Positions 7,282 to 15,400 of a DNA stretch of 32,595 nt are shown here, in pieces. Origin of the DNA: Eubacteriales bacterium. Lineage in GTDB: Bacteria; Bacillota; Clostridia; Christensenellales; CAG-138. Where the stretch lies: the NCBI GenBank assembly GCA_021372675.1, contig JAJFTZ010000066.1, positions 1 to 32,595 of the forward strand, written 5' to 3'. Within the stretch, counting starts at the first letter, position 1, and each line of letters opens with the position of its first letter. The translations under genes and the position numbers were made by a program. The notes beneath the pieces were generated by a model. It was not told where the DNA came from. It saw nothing but the letters and a program-made list of their open reading frames with translations, and did not search any database.

Positions 7282-7485
7282 ATGATCTCCGTTTTGGGGC
7301 TTCCGCTTGCGGAGGCCGAGCATATGCTTCGCGAAGCGGGCTATGCGGTAATAAGCGTAGAAACGCGCAGCCGTAAGGGTGTCGACGGCAACGAGGCGCG
7401 CGTGGTGCGCCAGAAAAGCCTTAAAAGCGGCGAGATAGAGCTTGTGTATGCGGTTTTTAAGACCGACTGTACATACGGGGGATGA
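7282..7485 (+). CDS. Small PASTA-like protein between frr and uppS
   Basis: This 67-residue protein resembles one PASTA-like unit. It opens with ISVLGLPLAEAEHMLREAGY, the valine/leucine-glycine then helix pattern of PASTA domains, followed by a strand with ETRSRKG and RVVRQK and ending in ELVYAVFKT. I recall similar stand-alone small proteins near frr and uppS in Clostridia, but I cannot name a function. No signal peptide is present, so it is probably cytoplasmic. ATG 7282 is chosen because the domain begins there; a GTG at 7270 is possible. The ribosome binding site is poor (GGCGGCG). Confidence 0.65.
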   Translation: MISVLGLPLAEAEHMLREAGYAVISVETRSRKGVDGNEARVVRQKSLKSGEIELVYAVFKTDCTYGG

Positions 7486-7531
7486 CGGGTGCTTTCCCGC
7501 CGTCCCCTTTACATTCAACAGGGGAAGAATT

Positions 7532-8278
7532 ATGGCAAAATACACGCAAAAAGAGCTTGCTTCGCTGGGGTTGACTCCTATGCTCCCCAAACATGTGGGC
7601 ATCATCATGGACGGCAACGGCCGCTGGGCCAAGCAGCGCATGCTGCCGCGCACCTTGGGGCACCGCGCGGCAATGGATAAATTGCGCGGCACCATAAGGC
7701 TTACGTCCGATCTTAATATCGAGGCGCTTTCTCTCTACGCGTTTTCCACAGAAAACTGGTCGCGTCCGGAGGAGGAGGTCAGCGCCCTTTTCGACCTCCT
7801 GGTGGAGTATTTCACCCGCGAGCTCGACGAGCTTCATAAAAACGGCGTTTGCATCCGCATTTTGGGCGATATCTCCGCGTTTCCCTCCGCCGTGCGCGAG
7901 GCCGTGACGCGCGCGCATGTAAAAACGCGGGAGAACACGGGTTTAAAGCTCAACATCGCGCTCAACTACGGCAGCCGCGCGGAGCTTGTGCGCGCGGCGC
8001 AAAGCCTTTGCGAAAGCGCCTTAAGGGGCGAGCTTCGCCCTAAAGAGATCGACGAGGCGGCGCTTTTCGACCGCCTGTATACGTACGGACTGCCCGAGCT
8101 CGATCTCGTGATACGCACGGGCGGCGAAAAGCGTCTCAGCAACTTCATGCTGCTGCAGGCGGCGTACGCCGAGCTTTATTTTACGGATACCTACTGGCCG
8201 GATTTTTCCGAGAAAAAATACATCGAGGCGCTCAAGGAGTACCAGCTCCGCGACAGGCGCTACGGCACCGTAAAGTGA
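7532..8278 (+). CDS. uppS: Isoprenyl transferase (UPP synthase)
   Basis: Cis-prenyltransferase that adds isopentenyl units to farnesyl diphosphate, giving undecaprenyl diphosphate, the lipid carrier of cell wall synthesis. It is 248 residues long. The catalytic Asp27 lies in HVGIIMDGNGRWA. Other signatures are YAFSTENWSRP at about residue 71 and the RTGGEKRLSNFMLLQAAYAE block, the usual RTSGE-RxSNF motif. GGGGAAG (7521-7527) precedes ATG 7532; the longer frame beginning at 7442 overlaps the upstream gene and is unlikely. The next gene, cdsA, begins 8 bases after the stop. Confidence 0.96.
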   Translation: MAKYTQKELASLGLTPMLPKHVGIIMDGNGRWAKQRMLPRTLGHRAAMDKLRGTIRLTSDLNIEALSLYAFSTENWSRPEEEVSALFDLLVEYFTRELDELHKNGVCIRILGDISAFPSAVREAVTRAHVKTRENTGLKLNIALNYGSRAELVRAAQSLCESALRGELRPKEIDEAALFDRLYTYGLPELDLVIRTGGEKRLSNFMLLQAAYAELYFTDTYWPDFSEKKYIEALKEYQLRDRRYGTVK

Positions 8279-8286
8279 GGGGAACT

Positions 8287-9102
8287 ATGGGGAAGAAGAT
8301 CGGCGTGGGGCTGCTCCTTGCGGGCGTGTTTTTCGCGGTGCTCTATTTCGGAGGCGTTGTGCAGGGCGCCGCGTTCACGCTGTTCACGCTTCTGAGCGTG
8401 TACGAGATGGGCACCGTGTACCGGGAGAAAGCCGCTTCGGTCTTTTTGTGGGGCGCTTACGCGTTTGCCGCGCTCTATTATCCCGCGCGCGTTTATTTGG
8501 GCGCGCCGGGGGAGGCGGCTTTGTTTTTTCTCGCGGTATTTTCGGTGTTCTGCGAGCGGGTGTTCAACAAAAAACGCAACACCGCGGACACGGTTTTTTC
8601 ACTTGCCGTTTTCGTGTATCCGCTTGCGCTTTATGCTATACTGATAGAAAACGTGGCGAATCCCGACTACGCGTTTTCCCGCACGGCCATGTTTTTGATG
8701 TTCGCGGGGCCGCTTCTCGGGGATACGTTCGCCTATTTCACGGGCACGTTTTTCGGCAAAAAGAAGCTTTGCCCGCACCTTAGCCCCAACAAGACCGTGG
8801 CGGGCAGCCTCGGCGGGCTTTTGGGCGGCGTGCTCGGGGGCCTCGCCACCTATTATGTGCAAATGCTGTTTTCGGGTGTTTTCCCGCTCCGTCATCTGCT
8901 CATTCTGGGGCTTTTGATGGGCGCGGCGGGGCAGGTGGGCGACCTTTTCGCCTCCGCGGTGAAGCGCTGGGCGCAGCTCAAAGATTTTGGGAAGCTGTTT
9001 CCCGGCCACGGCGGCGCGCTCGATAGGCTCGACAGCGTTTTGATGTGCGCGCCCATCGCGTACGTTTACTTTTCGTTGATCTGCGGAATACGAGCATGGT
9101 AA
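8287..9102 (+). CDS. cdsA: Phosphatidate cytidylyltransferase
   Basis: Integral membrane enzyme that makes CDP-diacylglycerol from phosphatidate and CTP, the branch point of phospholipid synthesis. The 271-residue protein has about seven hydrophobic segments, starting with IGVGLLLAGVFFAVLYFGG. The family signature near residues 230-255 is complete: SAVKRWAQLKDFGKLFPGHGG followed by LDRLDS, with the metal-binding aspartates. ATG 8287 has GAGGGG just upstream; a GTG at 8275 is possible but overlaps uppS. Its last bases overlap the dxr start, so the two genes are probably coupled. Confidence 0.94.
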   Translation: MGKKIGVGLLLAGVFFAVLYFGGVVQGAAFTLFTLLSVYEMGTVYREKAASVFLWGAYAFAALYYPARVYLGAPGEAALFFLAVFSVFCERVFNKKRNTADTVFSLAVFVYPLALYAILIENVANPDYAFSRTAMFLMFAGPLLGDTFAYFTGTFFGKKKLCPHLSPNKTVAGSLGGLLGGVLGGLATYYVQMLFSGVFPLRHLLILGLLMGAAGQVGDLFASAVKRWAQLKDFGKLFPGHGGALDRLDSVLMCAPIAYVYFSLICGIRAW

Positions 9103-10250
9103 AACGCGTAAGTGTAGTAGGCAGCACCGGCTCCATCGGCAAGCAAACGCTCGACGTGCTCCGCGTGCACCCGGAATTTAAGCTTACGGCGCTTTGCGCA
9201 CAAAAAAACGCCGCGGCGCTTTTGGAGCAGGCGCGGGAGTTTACGCCCTTCCTCGTAGGCATAAGCGACGAAGGCGCGGCGAAAGAGCTGAAAAACAAAC
9301 TCCCCGCGGGCGTGAAGCTCGTCGCGGGAGCGGACGCGGCGGAGATTTGCGCGGCGTATAGCGAGGCCGATATCGTCGTCAACGGCGTGGCGGGCTTTGC
9401 GGGCACGCGCCCGCTGTTCGCGGCGTTAAACGCGGGCAAGGACGTAGCGCTCGCCAACAAGGAAAGCGTCGTATGCGCACACACGGCCTTAAAAGATGTG
9501 TTAAAGCGCGGCAAAGGGAAAATACTGCCGGTAGACAGCGAGCAGTCCGCTTTGTTCCAATGCCTTTTGGCCGGGAAGAAGCGTTCGGTGCGGCGCCTTG
9601 TATTGACCGCCTCGGGCGGCCCGTTCCGCGGGTATACCCGCGAGGCGCTGAAAGGCGTTACGCCCGAACAGGCCGCGAAGCACCCCACGTGGAGCATGGG
9701 CCAAAAGATCACCGTGGACAGCGCGACCTTGTTCAACAAGGGCCTCGAGGTGATGGAGGCGAGCTATCTTTTCGATTTGCCCGCCGAAAAAATAGCCGTG
9801 CTCGTGCACCCGGAATCCGTGGTGCACTCCATGGTCGAGTTCTCAGACGGCGCGAACATCGCGCAGCTGAGCCGCCCGGATATGCGCCTCGCCATTTTGT
9901 ACGCGCTCTCCTATCCAAACCGCGCAAAGGAGGGCTATGGGGCGCTCAGGCTCGAGGAATTGGGCGCGCTGCATTTTGAGCTGCCGGATACGGAGGCGTT
10001 TCCCGCCATCCCCCTCGCCTACGGGGCGCTTAAGGAGGGCAATGTGCTGCCCATCGCGTACAACGCCGGCAACGAGGTGGCGGTGGCGCGCTTTTTAAGA
10101 GGCGAGCTCGGCTTTTTAGGCATCGCGGAGCTTGTGGAACAGACTATGGCCCGCATGCCGCGCGCCAAGGTAACGTCGCTCGACGACGTGCTTTTTGCGG
10201 ACGCGGAGGCAAGGCGCATCGCGGGCACGCTATCGCGGACGTTCACTTAG
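9096..10250 (+). CDS. dxr: 1-deoxy-D-xylulose 5-phosphate reductoisomerase
   Basis: DXR makes 2-C-methyl-D-erythritol 4-phosphate from DXP with NADPH, the committed step of the MEP isoprenoid pathway. The 384-residue length is typical. The NADPH-binding GSTGSIG is at residues 9-15. Metal and substrate motifs VDSEQSALFQ, LTASGGPFR and HPTWSMGQKITVDSATLFNK follow in order. ATG 9096 overlaps the cdsA stop (9100-9102). There is no strong ribosome binding site, which suggests translational coupling. With ispG and uppS in the same operon, the cluster links isoprenoid supply to the wall lipid carrier. Confidence 0.96.
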   Translation: MVKRVSVVGSTGSIGKQTLDVLRVHPEFKLTALCAQKNAAALLEQAREFTPFLVGISDEGAAKELKNKLPAGVKLVAGADAAEICAAYSEADIVVNGVAGFAGTRPLFAALNAGKDVALANKESVVCAHTALKDVLKRGKGKILPVDSEQSALFQCLLAGKKRSVRRLVLTASGGPFRGYTREALKGVTPEQAAKHPTWSMGQKITVDSATLFNKGLEVMEASYLFDLPAEKIAVLVHPESVVHSMVEFSDGANIAQLSRPDMRLAILYALSYPNRAKEGYGALRLEELGALHFELPDTEAFPAIPLAYGALKEGNVLPIAYNAGNEVAVARFLRGELGFLGIAELVEQTMARMPRAKVTSLDDVLFADAEARRIAGTLSRTFT

Positions 10251-10299
10251 GATCGTCCATCCATGCGTTTTTTCGGAGTAAGGAGGTACATTCGGCTCG

Positions 10300-11340
10300 A
10301 TGAGCACTTTCGTTTCCATTCTTTTAGCGCTTCTGATCCTGAGCTTTTTCGTGGTCATCCATGAGCTCGGGCATTACGGCGCGGGCAGGCTTTTGGGCTT
10401 CGGCATCGTGGAATTTGCCGTGGGCATGGGCCCGGTCGTGTTCAAGGTCAAAAAAAAGGGCATCGACTATTCGCTTCGCGCGTTCCCCATCGGCGGTATG
10501 TGCCGCTTTTACGGCGAGGATGAGGAAATTCCGGCGGATGCCGCGGTAACCGTTCCTTTCGGCGTGCAAAAGCTGTGGAAGCGCTTTTTGGTGGTGCTTG
10601 CGGGGCCGGTGATGAACCTCCTTTTCGCGCTCCTTTTCGCGCTTATCGCGCTTCTCGGGTACGGCGATTACGCGCTCCAGATCACCTCATATTCCTACGA
10701 AAACTCCCCCGCGGAGCAGGCGGGGCTTCTGCCCGGCGACATCCTTATGAACGTAGACGGGCACGAGATCACCTATTACGCGCAAACGGTCGATTTCATC
10801 CGCGCGGCCGACAGCGAGCAAAGCGATATCACGGTGCTTCGAAACGGCGAGCGCGTCACCGTGACCGTGCATGATTTTTTCAGCGAGGCCGAAGGCCGCA
10901 ACATGCTCGGCATACAGTTCGATTACGCGCGCATCCGCTTCGGCTTTTTCGAGGCGTGCGGACGCTCGTTCGGCTACGTGTGGGCGCTCTTAGGGGAAAT
11001 GGTGAAATTTTTAGGCTCCGTATTCCGCGGCACCGTGCAATCGGGCGACGTGGCGGGGCCGGTCGGCACCATCAACATCATCGCGCAGGCGGTGCGCCTC
11101 GGGTTTGAAACGGTGCTGCAGCTTGCGGTGCTCATAAGCGTCAACTTGGGCTTCCTCAACATTTTGCCCTTCCCGGCGCTCGACGGCGGGCGGCTCGTTT
11201 TTATGGGGTTGGAGGCGGTACGCGGCAAGCCTATCGCGCCGCAGAAGGAAGGCGTGGTGCACTTCATCGGCTTCGTGCTTTTGATGGCGCTCATGGTGTA
11301 CCTGGTCGTGAAAGACGTGATGGGTCTGGTCGGCGGCTGA
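10300..11340 (+). CDS. rseP: Site-2 protease RseP/RasP
   Basis: Membrane-embedded zinc metalloprotease of family M50 that cleaves transmembrane anti-sigma factors or leftover signal peptides. The 346-residue protein has an N-terminal membrane segment carrying HELGH (residues 21-25). A PDZ domain lies at about residues 115-195, including SPAEQAGLLPGDILMNVDG. Near the C-terminus NILPFPALDGGRL carries the third zinc ligand Asp. AGGAGGT (10281-10287) is 12 bases before the ATG, a slightly long spacing. It sits between dxr and ispG, as in many Firmicutes, but without proS. Confidence 0.94.
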   Translation: MSTFVSILLALLILSFFVVIHELGHYGAGRLLGFGIVEFAVGMGPVVFKVKKKGIDYSLRAFPIGGMCRFYGEDEEIPADAAVTVPFGVQKLWKRFLVVLAGPVMNLLFALLFALIALLGYGDYALQITSYSYENSPAEQAGLLPGDILMNVDGHEITYYAQTVDFIRAADSEQSDITVLRNGERVTVTVHDFFSEAEGRNMLGIQFDYARIRFGFFEACGRSFGYVWALLGEMVKFLGSVFRGTVQSGDVAGPVGTINIIAQAVRLGFETVLQLAVLISVNLGFLNILPFPALDGGRLVFMGLEAVRGKPIAPQKEGVVHFIGFVLLMALMVYLVVKDVMGLVGG

Positions 11341-11374
11341 GCCGCATAAATTCGGGGACGACGGGGGTAAAAAC

Positions 11375-12430
11375 ATGCTCAGAAAAATCAAGCGCTCCGT
11401 TACGGTGGGCGGCGTGCAGATGGGCGGCGGCTCGCCCGTCACCATACAGTCCATGACCAATACGGATACCGCGGACGTTGCGGCGACCGTCGAGCAGATC
11501 AAGCGCCTCGAGCGCGCGGGCTGCGAGATCGTGCGCGCCTCCGTGTATAACGAGGACTGCGTGAACGCCATCCCCGCCATTTTGGAGCGCATCTCCATAC
11601 CGCTCGTGGCGGATATCCATTTCGATCACAGGCTCGCCATAGGCGCCATGAAAAAAGGCGTGCATAAAATACGCTTCAACCCCGGCAATATCGGCAACGC
11701 CGCCAACGTGCGCGAGCTCGTGGCCTGCGCCAGGGATTGCCGCGTGCCCATCCGCGTGGGCGTCAACGCCGGCTCGGTCGAAAAAAGCATGCTCGAGCGC
11801 TTCGGCGGCCCCACGCCCGAGGCCATGGTGGAAAGCGCCCTTAAGCATGTGGCCATCCTCGAGCGCGAGGGCTTTTACGATACGGTCATTTCCATCAAGG
11901 CGTCCAACGTGCCCGATACCGCGGCCGCCTACCGCATGGCGGACATGCGCTGCGATTATCCGCTCCACCTCGGCGTAACGGAGGCCGGCTTAGGCGCCGC
12001 GGCGCTCGTCAAAAGCTCCATCGGCATCGGCAGCCTGCTTTTAGAGGGCATCGGCGACACGCTGCGCGTTTCCCTCACGGGCGACCCCGCGCTAGAGGCC
12101 AAGACCGCCGCGCTTATTTTGCGCGCGGTGGGGCTTCGAAAGGACGGCATCGAAATCATAAGCTGCCCCACCTGCGGCCGTTGCGGCGTGGATTTGGAAA
12201 AATTCGTAAAGCGCGTGGAAGCGGAGCTCCCGAAGGATAAGGGCTACCTCAAGGTGGCGATCATGGGCTGCGCCGTGAACGGTCCGGGCGAGGCGAAGGA
12301 GGCCGATATCGGCATCGCGTTCGGCGAGAGCAACGCCGTGGTGTTCAAGCACGGCGAGCGCGAGTTTTCCGGCCCCTTAAACGAGGTCACGGAGCAATTC
12401 TTACAGGCCGCAAAGGACATGTTGAACTGA
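11375..12430 (+). CDS. ispG: 4-hydroxy-3-methylbut-2-enyl diphosphate synthase
   Basis: IspG (GcpE) is the [4Fe-4S] enzyme that converts MEcPP to HMBPP in the MEP pathway. The N-terminal TIM-barrel half starts with the typical VTVGGVQMGGGSPVTIQSMT. The cluster ligands are visible as C264 and C267 (SCPTCGR) and C299 in MGCAVNGPGEA, with the following Glu as fourth ligand. At 351 residues it is the usual bacterial form, without the plant-type insert. GGGGG lies upstream of the ATG. It needs iron-sulfur clusters that could come from the iscSU genes at the start of this window. polC begins 2 bases after the stop. Confidence 0.96.
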   Translation: MLRKIKRSVTVGGVQMGGGSPVTIQSMTNTDTADVAATVEQIKRLERAGCEIVRASVYNEDCVNAIPAILERISIPLVADIHFDHRLAIGAMKKGVHKIRFNPGNIGNAANVRELVACARDCRVPIRVGVNAGSVEKSMLERFGGPTPEAMVESALKHVAILEREGFYDTVISIKASNVPDTAAAYRMADMRCDYPLHLGVTEAGLGAAALVKSSIGIGSLLLEGIGDTLRVSLTGDPALEAKTAALILRAVGLRKDGIEIISCPTCGRCGVDLEKFVKRVEAELPKDKGYLKVAIMGCAVNGPGEAKEADIGIAFGESNAVVFKHGEREFSGPLNEVTEQFLQAAKDMLN

Positions 12431-12432
12431 AA

Positions 12433-15400
12433 ATGGATCAACGCATAGAGGAGCTTTTCATGCAAAACGGCGCCGACGGCGCCGAGCTTGCGGATATACG
12501 GCTGCATAAAAAAGAAAAAAGGCTGGAGGCCGCCGTGCGCCTGAAAAGGCCGCTCGCGCCCGCCGCGCGCGAAAGCATACGCGCGGGGGTGGAGAGGCTC
12601 ATGGGCGATTGCGCGGTGGAGCTTCGCTTCGAACTGCCGCAGGCTTCAAACGGTATTTTAGAAAGCCCGGAGCTGATGGCCGAGCGCTACATGAAAGACT
12701 GGTGCGATTTCGATCCCTTCGTGCGCCCGGCGCTCACAGGCTCGCGCTGGGAGTACAACGGCGAAGCTTTCCTCGTGCGTATCCCGGCGATCCTCGCGGG
12801 CAAGTTCTGCACGGAGCCCGAGATCAAGGCGTTTTGCGCGCATCTCGAGGACAAATACGGCCTTTCGCCCGTATTTCGCGTGGTGGGCGATACGGAGCTT
12901 GCGCCGCCGCAAAGCGCGAGCGCCGAGGAAATTATCCGCGAGGAAACGAAAAAAGCGTCCGCGTCTGACCCCAAAAAGAAAACCGGCGCACGTTCGAGCG
13001 GCATTTTGGGCAACCCCATCCGTATGGATAAAATCATGAAGCAGTCCGAGCTCGACGAAACGGCGGGCACCGTCACCTTGCAGGGCGAGATCATAAGCCT
13101 CGAGCTTCGCCCCACCAAAACGGGGGGGGGCATCATCAACGCCGCCGTCACCGATCTTACGGGCACCACGCTCGTAAAGCTCTTTTTCAAGCAGGGGCAG
13201 GAAAAGCTTTTTTCGCAGATCGAAGCCGTGCAAAAGGACGGCGATTACCTCGTGGTGCACGGGCCGTACCGCCTCGATCAGTTTTTGGGCCGCATGTGCG
13301 TGTTTCCGGACGCCTTGGCACGCGTCAAAAAGCCGCGCCGCGAGGACGGTTCCAAGGAAAAGCGCGTGGAACTCCATCTGCATACGCAGATGTCTTCTAT
13401 GGACGGGCTTGTAAAGCCCGAGGATGCCGTGAACACCGCCGCGCGTTTTGGGCATAAAGCCGTGGCCATCACCGACCACGGCGTGGTGCAGGCGTTCCCC
13501 GCCGCGGTATCGGCTGCGGAAAAGCTTAAAAAAAGCGGCAAGGACGTCAAGGTCGTGCTCGGCCTCGAGGGTTACCTCGTGCCCGATTGCACGCTGATAC
13601 CCTTTGCGAAAGAATATGTGGCGATCTCCTGCCTCGCCGCGCGGGGCGTGAGCCGCGCGCACGTGTTCGAAATCGCCGCCGTGCGCTTCAATAAGGAAGG
13701 GGCGAAGGAAAAACTCCGCCTTTTTGCCGACCCAGCCGTGCCCGTGGAGCAAAAGCTCCTTGCGCGCGCCGGCGTGACGCAGGCGCAGCTTTCCGAGGCG
13801 GGCTCGCTCAAGGACGCGCTAAGTGCGCTCGCGGCATTTTGCGGCGGCCGCACGAAGGTGCTGTTCGACGGCGATAAGCTTAAGCTATTGTGCTCCTACG
13901 CGGACGACCACGGCGTGAAGTTCGATAAGCTGTACGTGGATATGGGGCTTACGGCGCATTACCTACACCGCGAGAACGGGGATGTCACGCATTCCTCCGC
14001 CGCGAAGGCGCTCGGCGAGGAATGCGCTCCCGAGGCGCAAAGAAGCGCGTCCGAGAGCGCGGAGGCATTGTGCCGCGTTTCGAACGCGCTTATAAAAAAG
14101 CTCGAGGAAAAAGGGGTAAATAGCCTTCCCCTGTGCGATTGCGACCCGCCCGCGCACGTGAAGGGGCAGCGCTCGAGTTACCATATCATTTTGCTCGCCA
14201 AAAACCACGAGGGGTTGATGAACCTTTACAGGCTCGTTTCCTACGCGCACCTCGAGCACCTCAAAAAGGTGCCGCAGATACCGAGGAGCCTTTTAAACCT
14301 GCACCGCGGGGGGATCATCGTCGGCTCCGCATGCGAGGCGGGCGAGGTGTTTCGCGCCGTGCTCGATGAAAAGGACGAGGCGGGCCTCGAAGCGGTCGCG
14401 TCGTTTTACGATTATCTCGAGATTCAGCCCGTGGGCAATAATGAATTCTTGCTGCGCGACGGCAAAGTGAAGGACGTGGAGGGGCTTCGTGACCTTAACC
14501 GCCGCATCCTCGCGCTCGGCGATAAGCTCGAAAAGCCCGTGGTCGCCACGGGCGACGTGCATTTTCTCGACCCGCAGGACGCCATATTCCGCGCCATCAT
14601 CATGCATGCGCGCGATTTTAAGGATGCCGAGCAGCAGGCGCCGCTCTACTTTAAGACCACGGAGGAGATGCTCGAGGAGTTCTCCTACTTAGGCGAGGAA
14701 AGAGCGCTCGAGGTGGTGGTGAATAACCCCAACGCCATCGCGGAAAGCTGCGAGCGCATGAAGCCCTTTTTGGATGAAAAGCGCACCTATGCGCCCACGT
14801 TCCCTGGCGCGAACGACGAGCTTGAAAGCATGGCGATGAAGCGCGCGCACGAGGTCTACGGCGATACGCTGCCCGCAGCCGTGCAAAAAAGGCTCGATAA
14901 GGAATTGAAATCCATCATCGGCAACGGCTACGCGTCGCTGTACCTTATGGCGCAAAGGCTCGTGCGGAAGTCGCTGGAGGACGGCTACCTCGTGGGCTCG
15001 CGCGGCTCGGTCGGCTCGTCGTTCGTGGCGACCATGGCGGGCATCACCGAGGTGAACCCCCTCGGGCCGCACTACGTATGCCCCAACTGCCGCCACAGCG
15101 AGTTCGACGTGGATCGCGACAAATACGCCTGCGGCGTAGACATGCCCGACAAAAGCTGCCCCGAATGCGGCACGCCATACCAAAAGCTTGGCTACGACAT
15201 CCCCTTCGAGGTGTTTTTGGGCTTTAAGGGCGATAAAACGCCCGATATCGACCTCAACTTTTCGGGCGAATACCAGCCCGTCGCGCATAAGTTTACCGAG
15301 GTGATGTTCGGCGCGGGGCACGCGTTCCGCGCGGGCACCATTTCCGGTTTGCAGGATAAGACCGTGTACGGCTATGTGAAAAGCTACTGCGACGAGAACA

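Noticed and set aside
7442..7531. Upstream extension of uppS
   Set aside because: The extra residues do not match the family, overlap the previous gene, and a ribosome binding site precedes ATG 7532.
13100..13140. Frameshift at the G8 tract in polC
   Set aside because: The OB-fold sequence reads correctly on both sides of the run (LELRPTKTGGG then AAVTDLTGTT), so the frame is intact.
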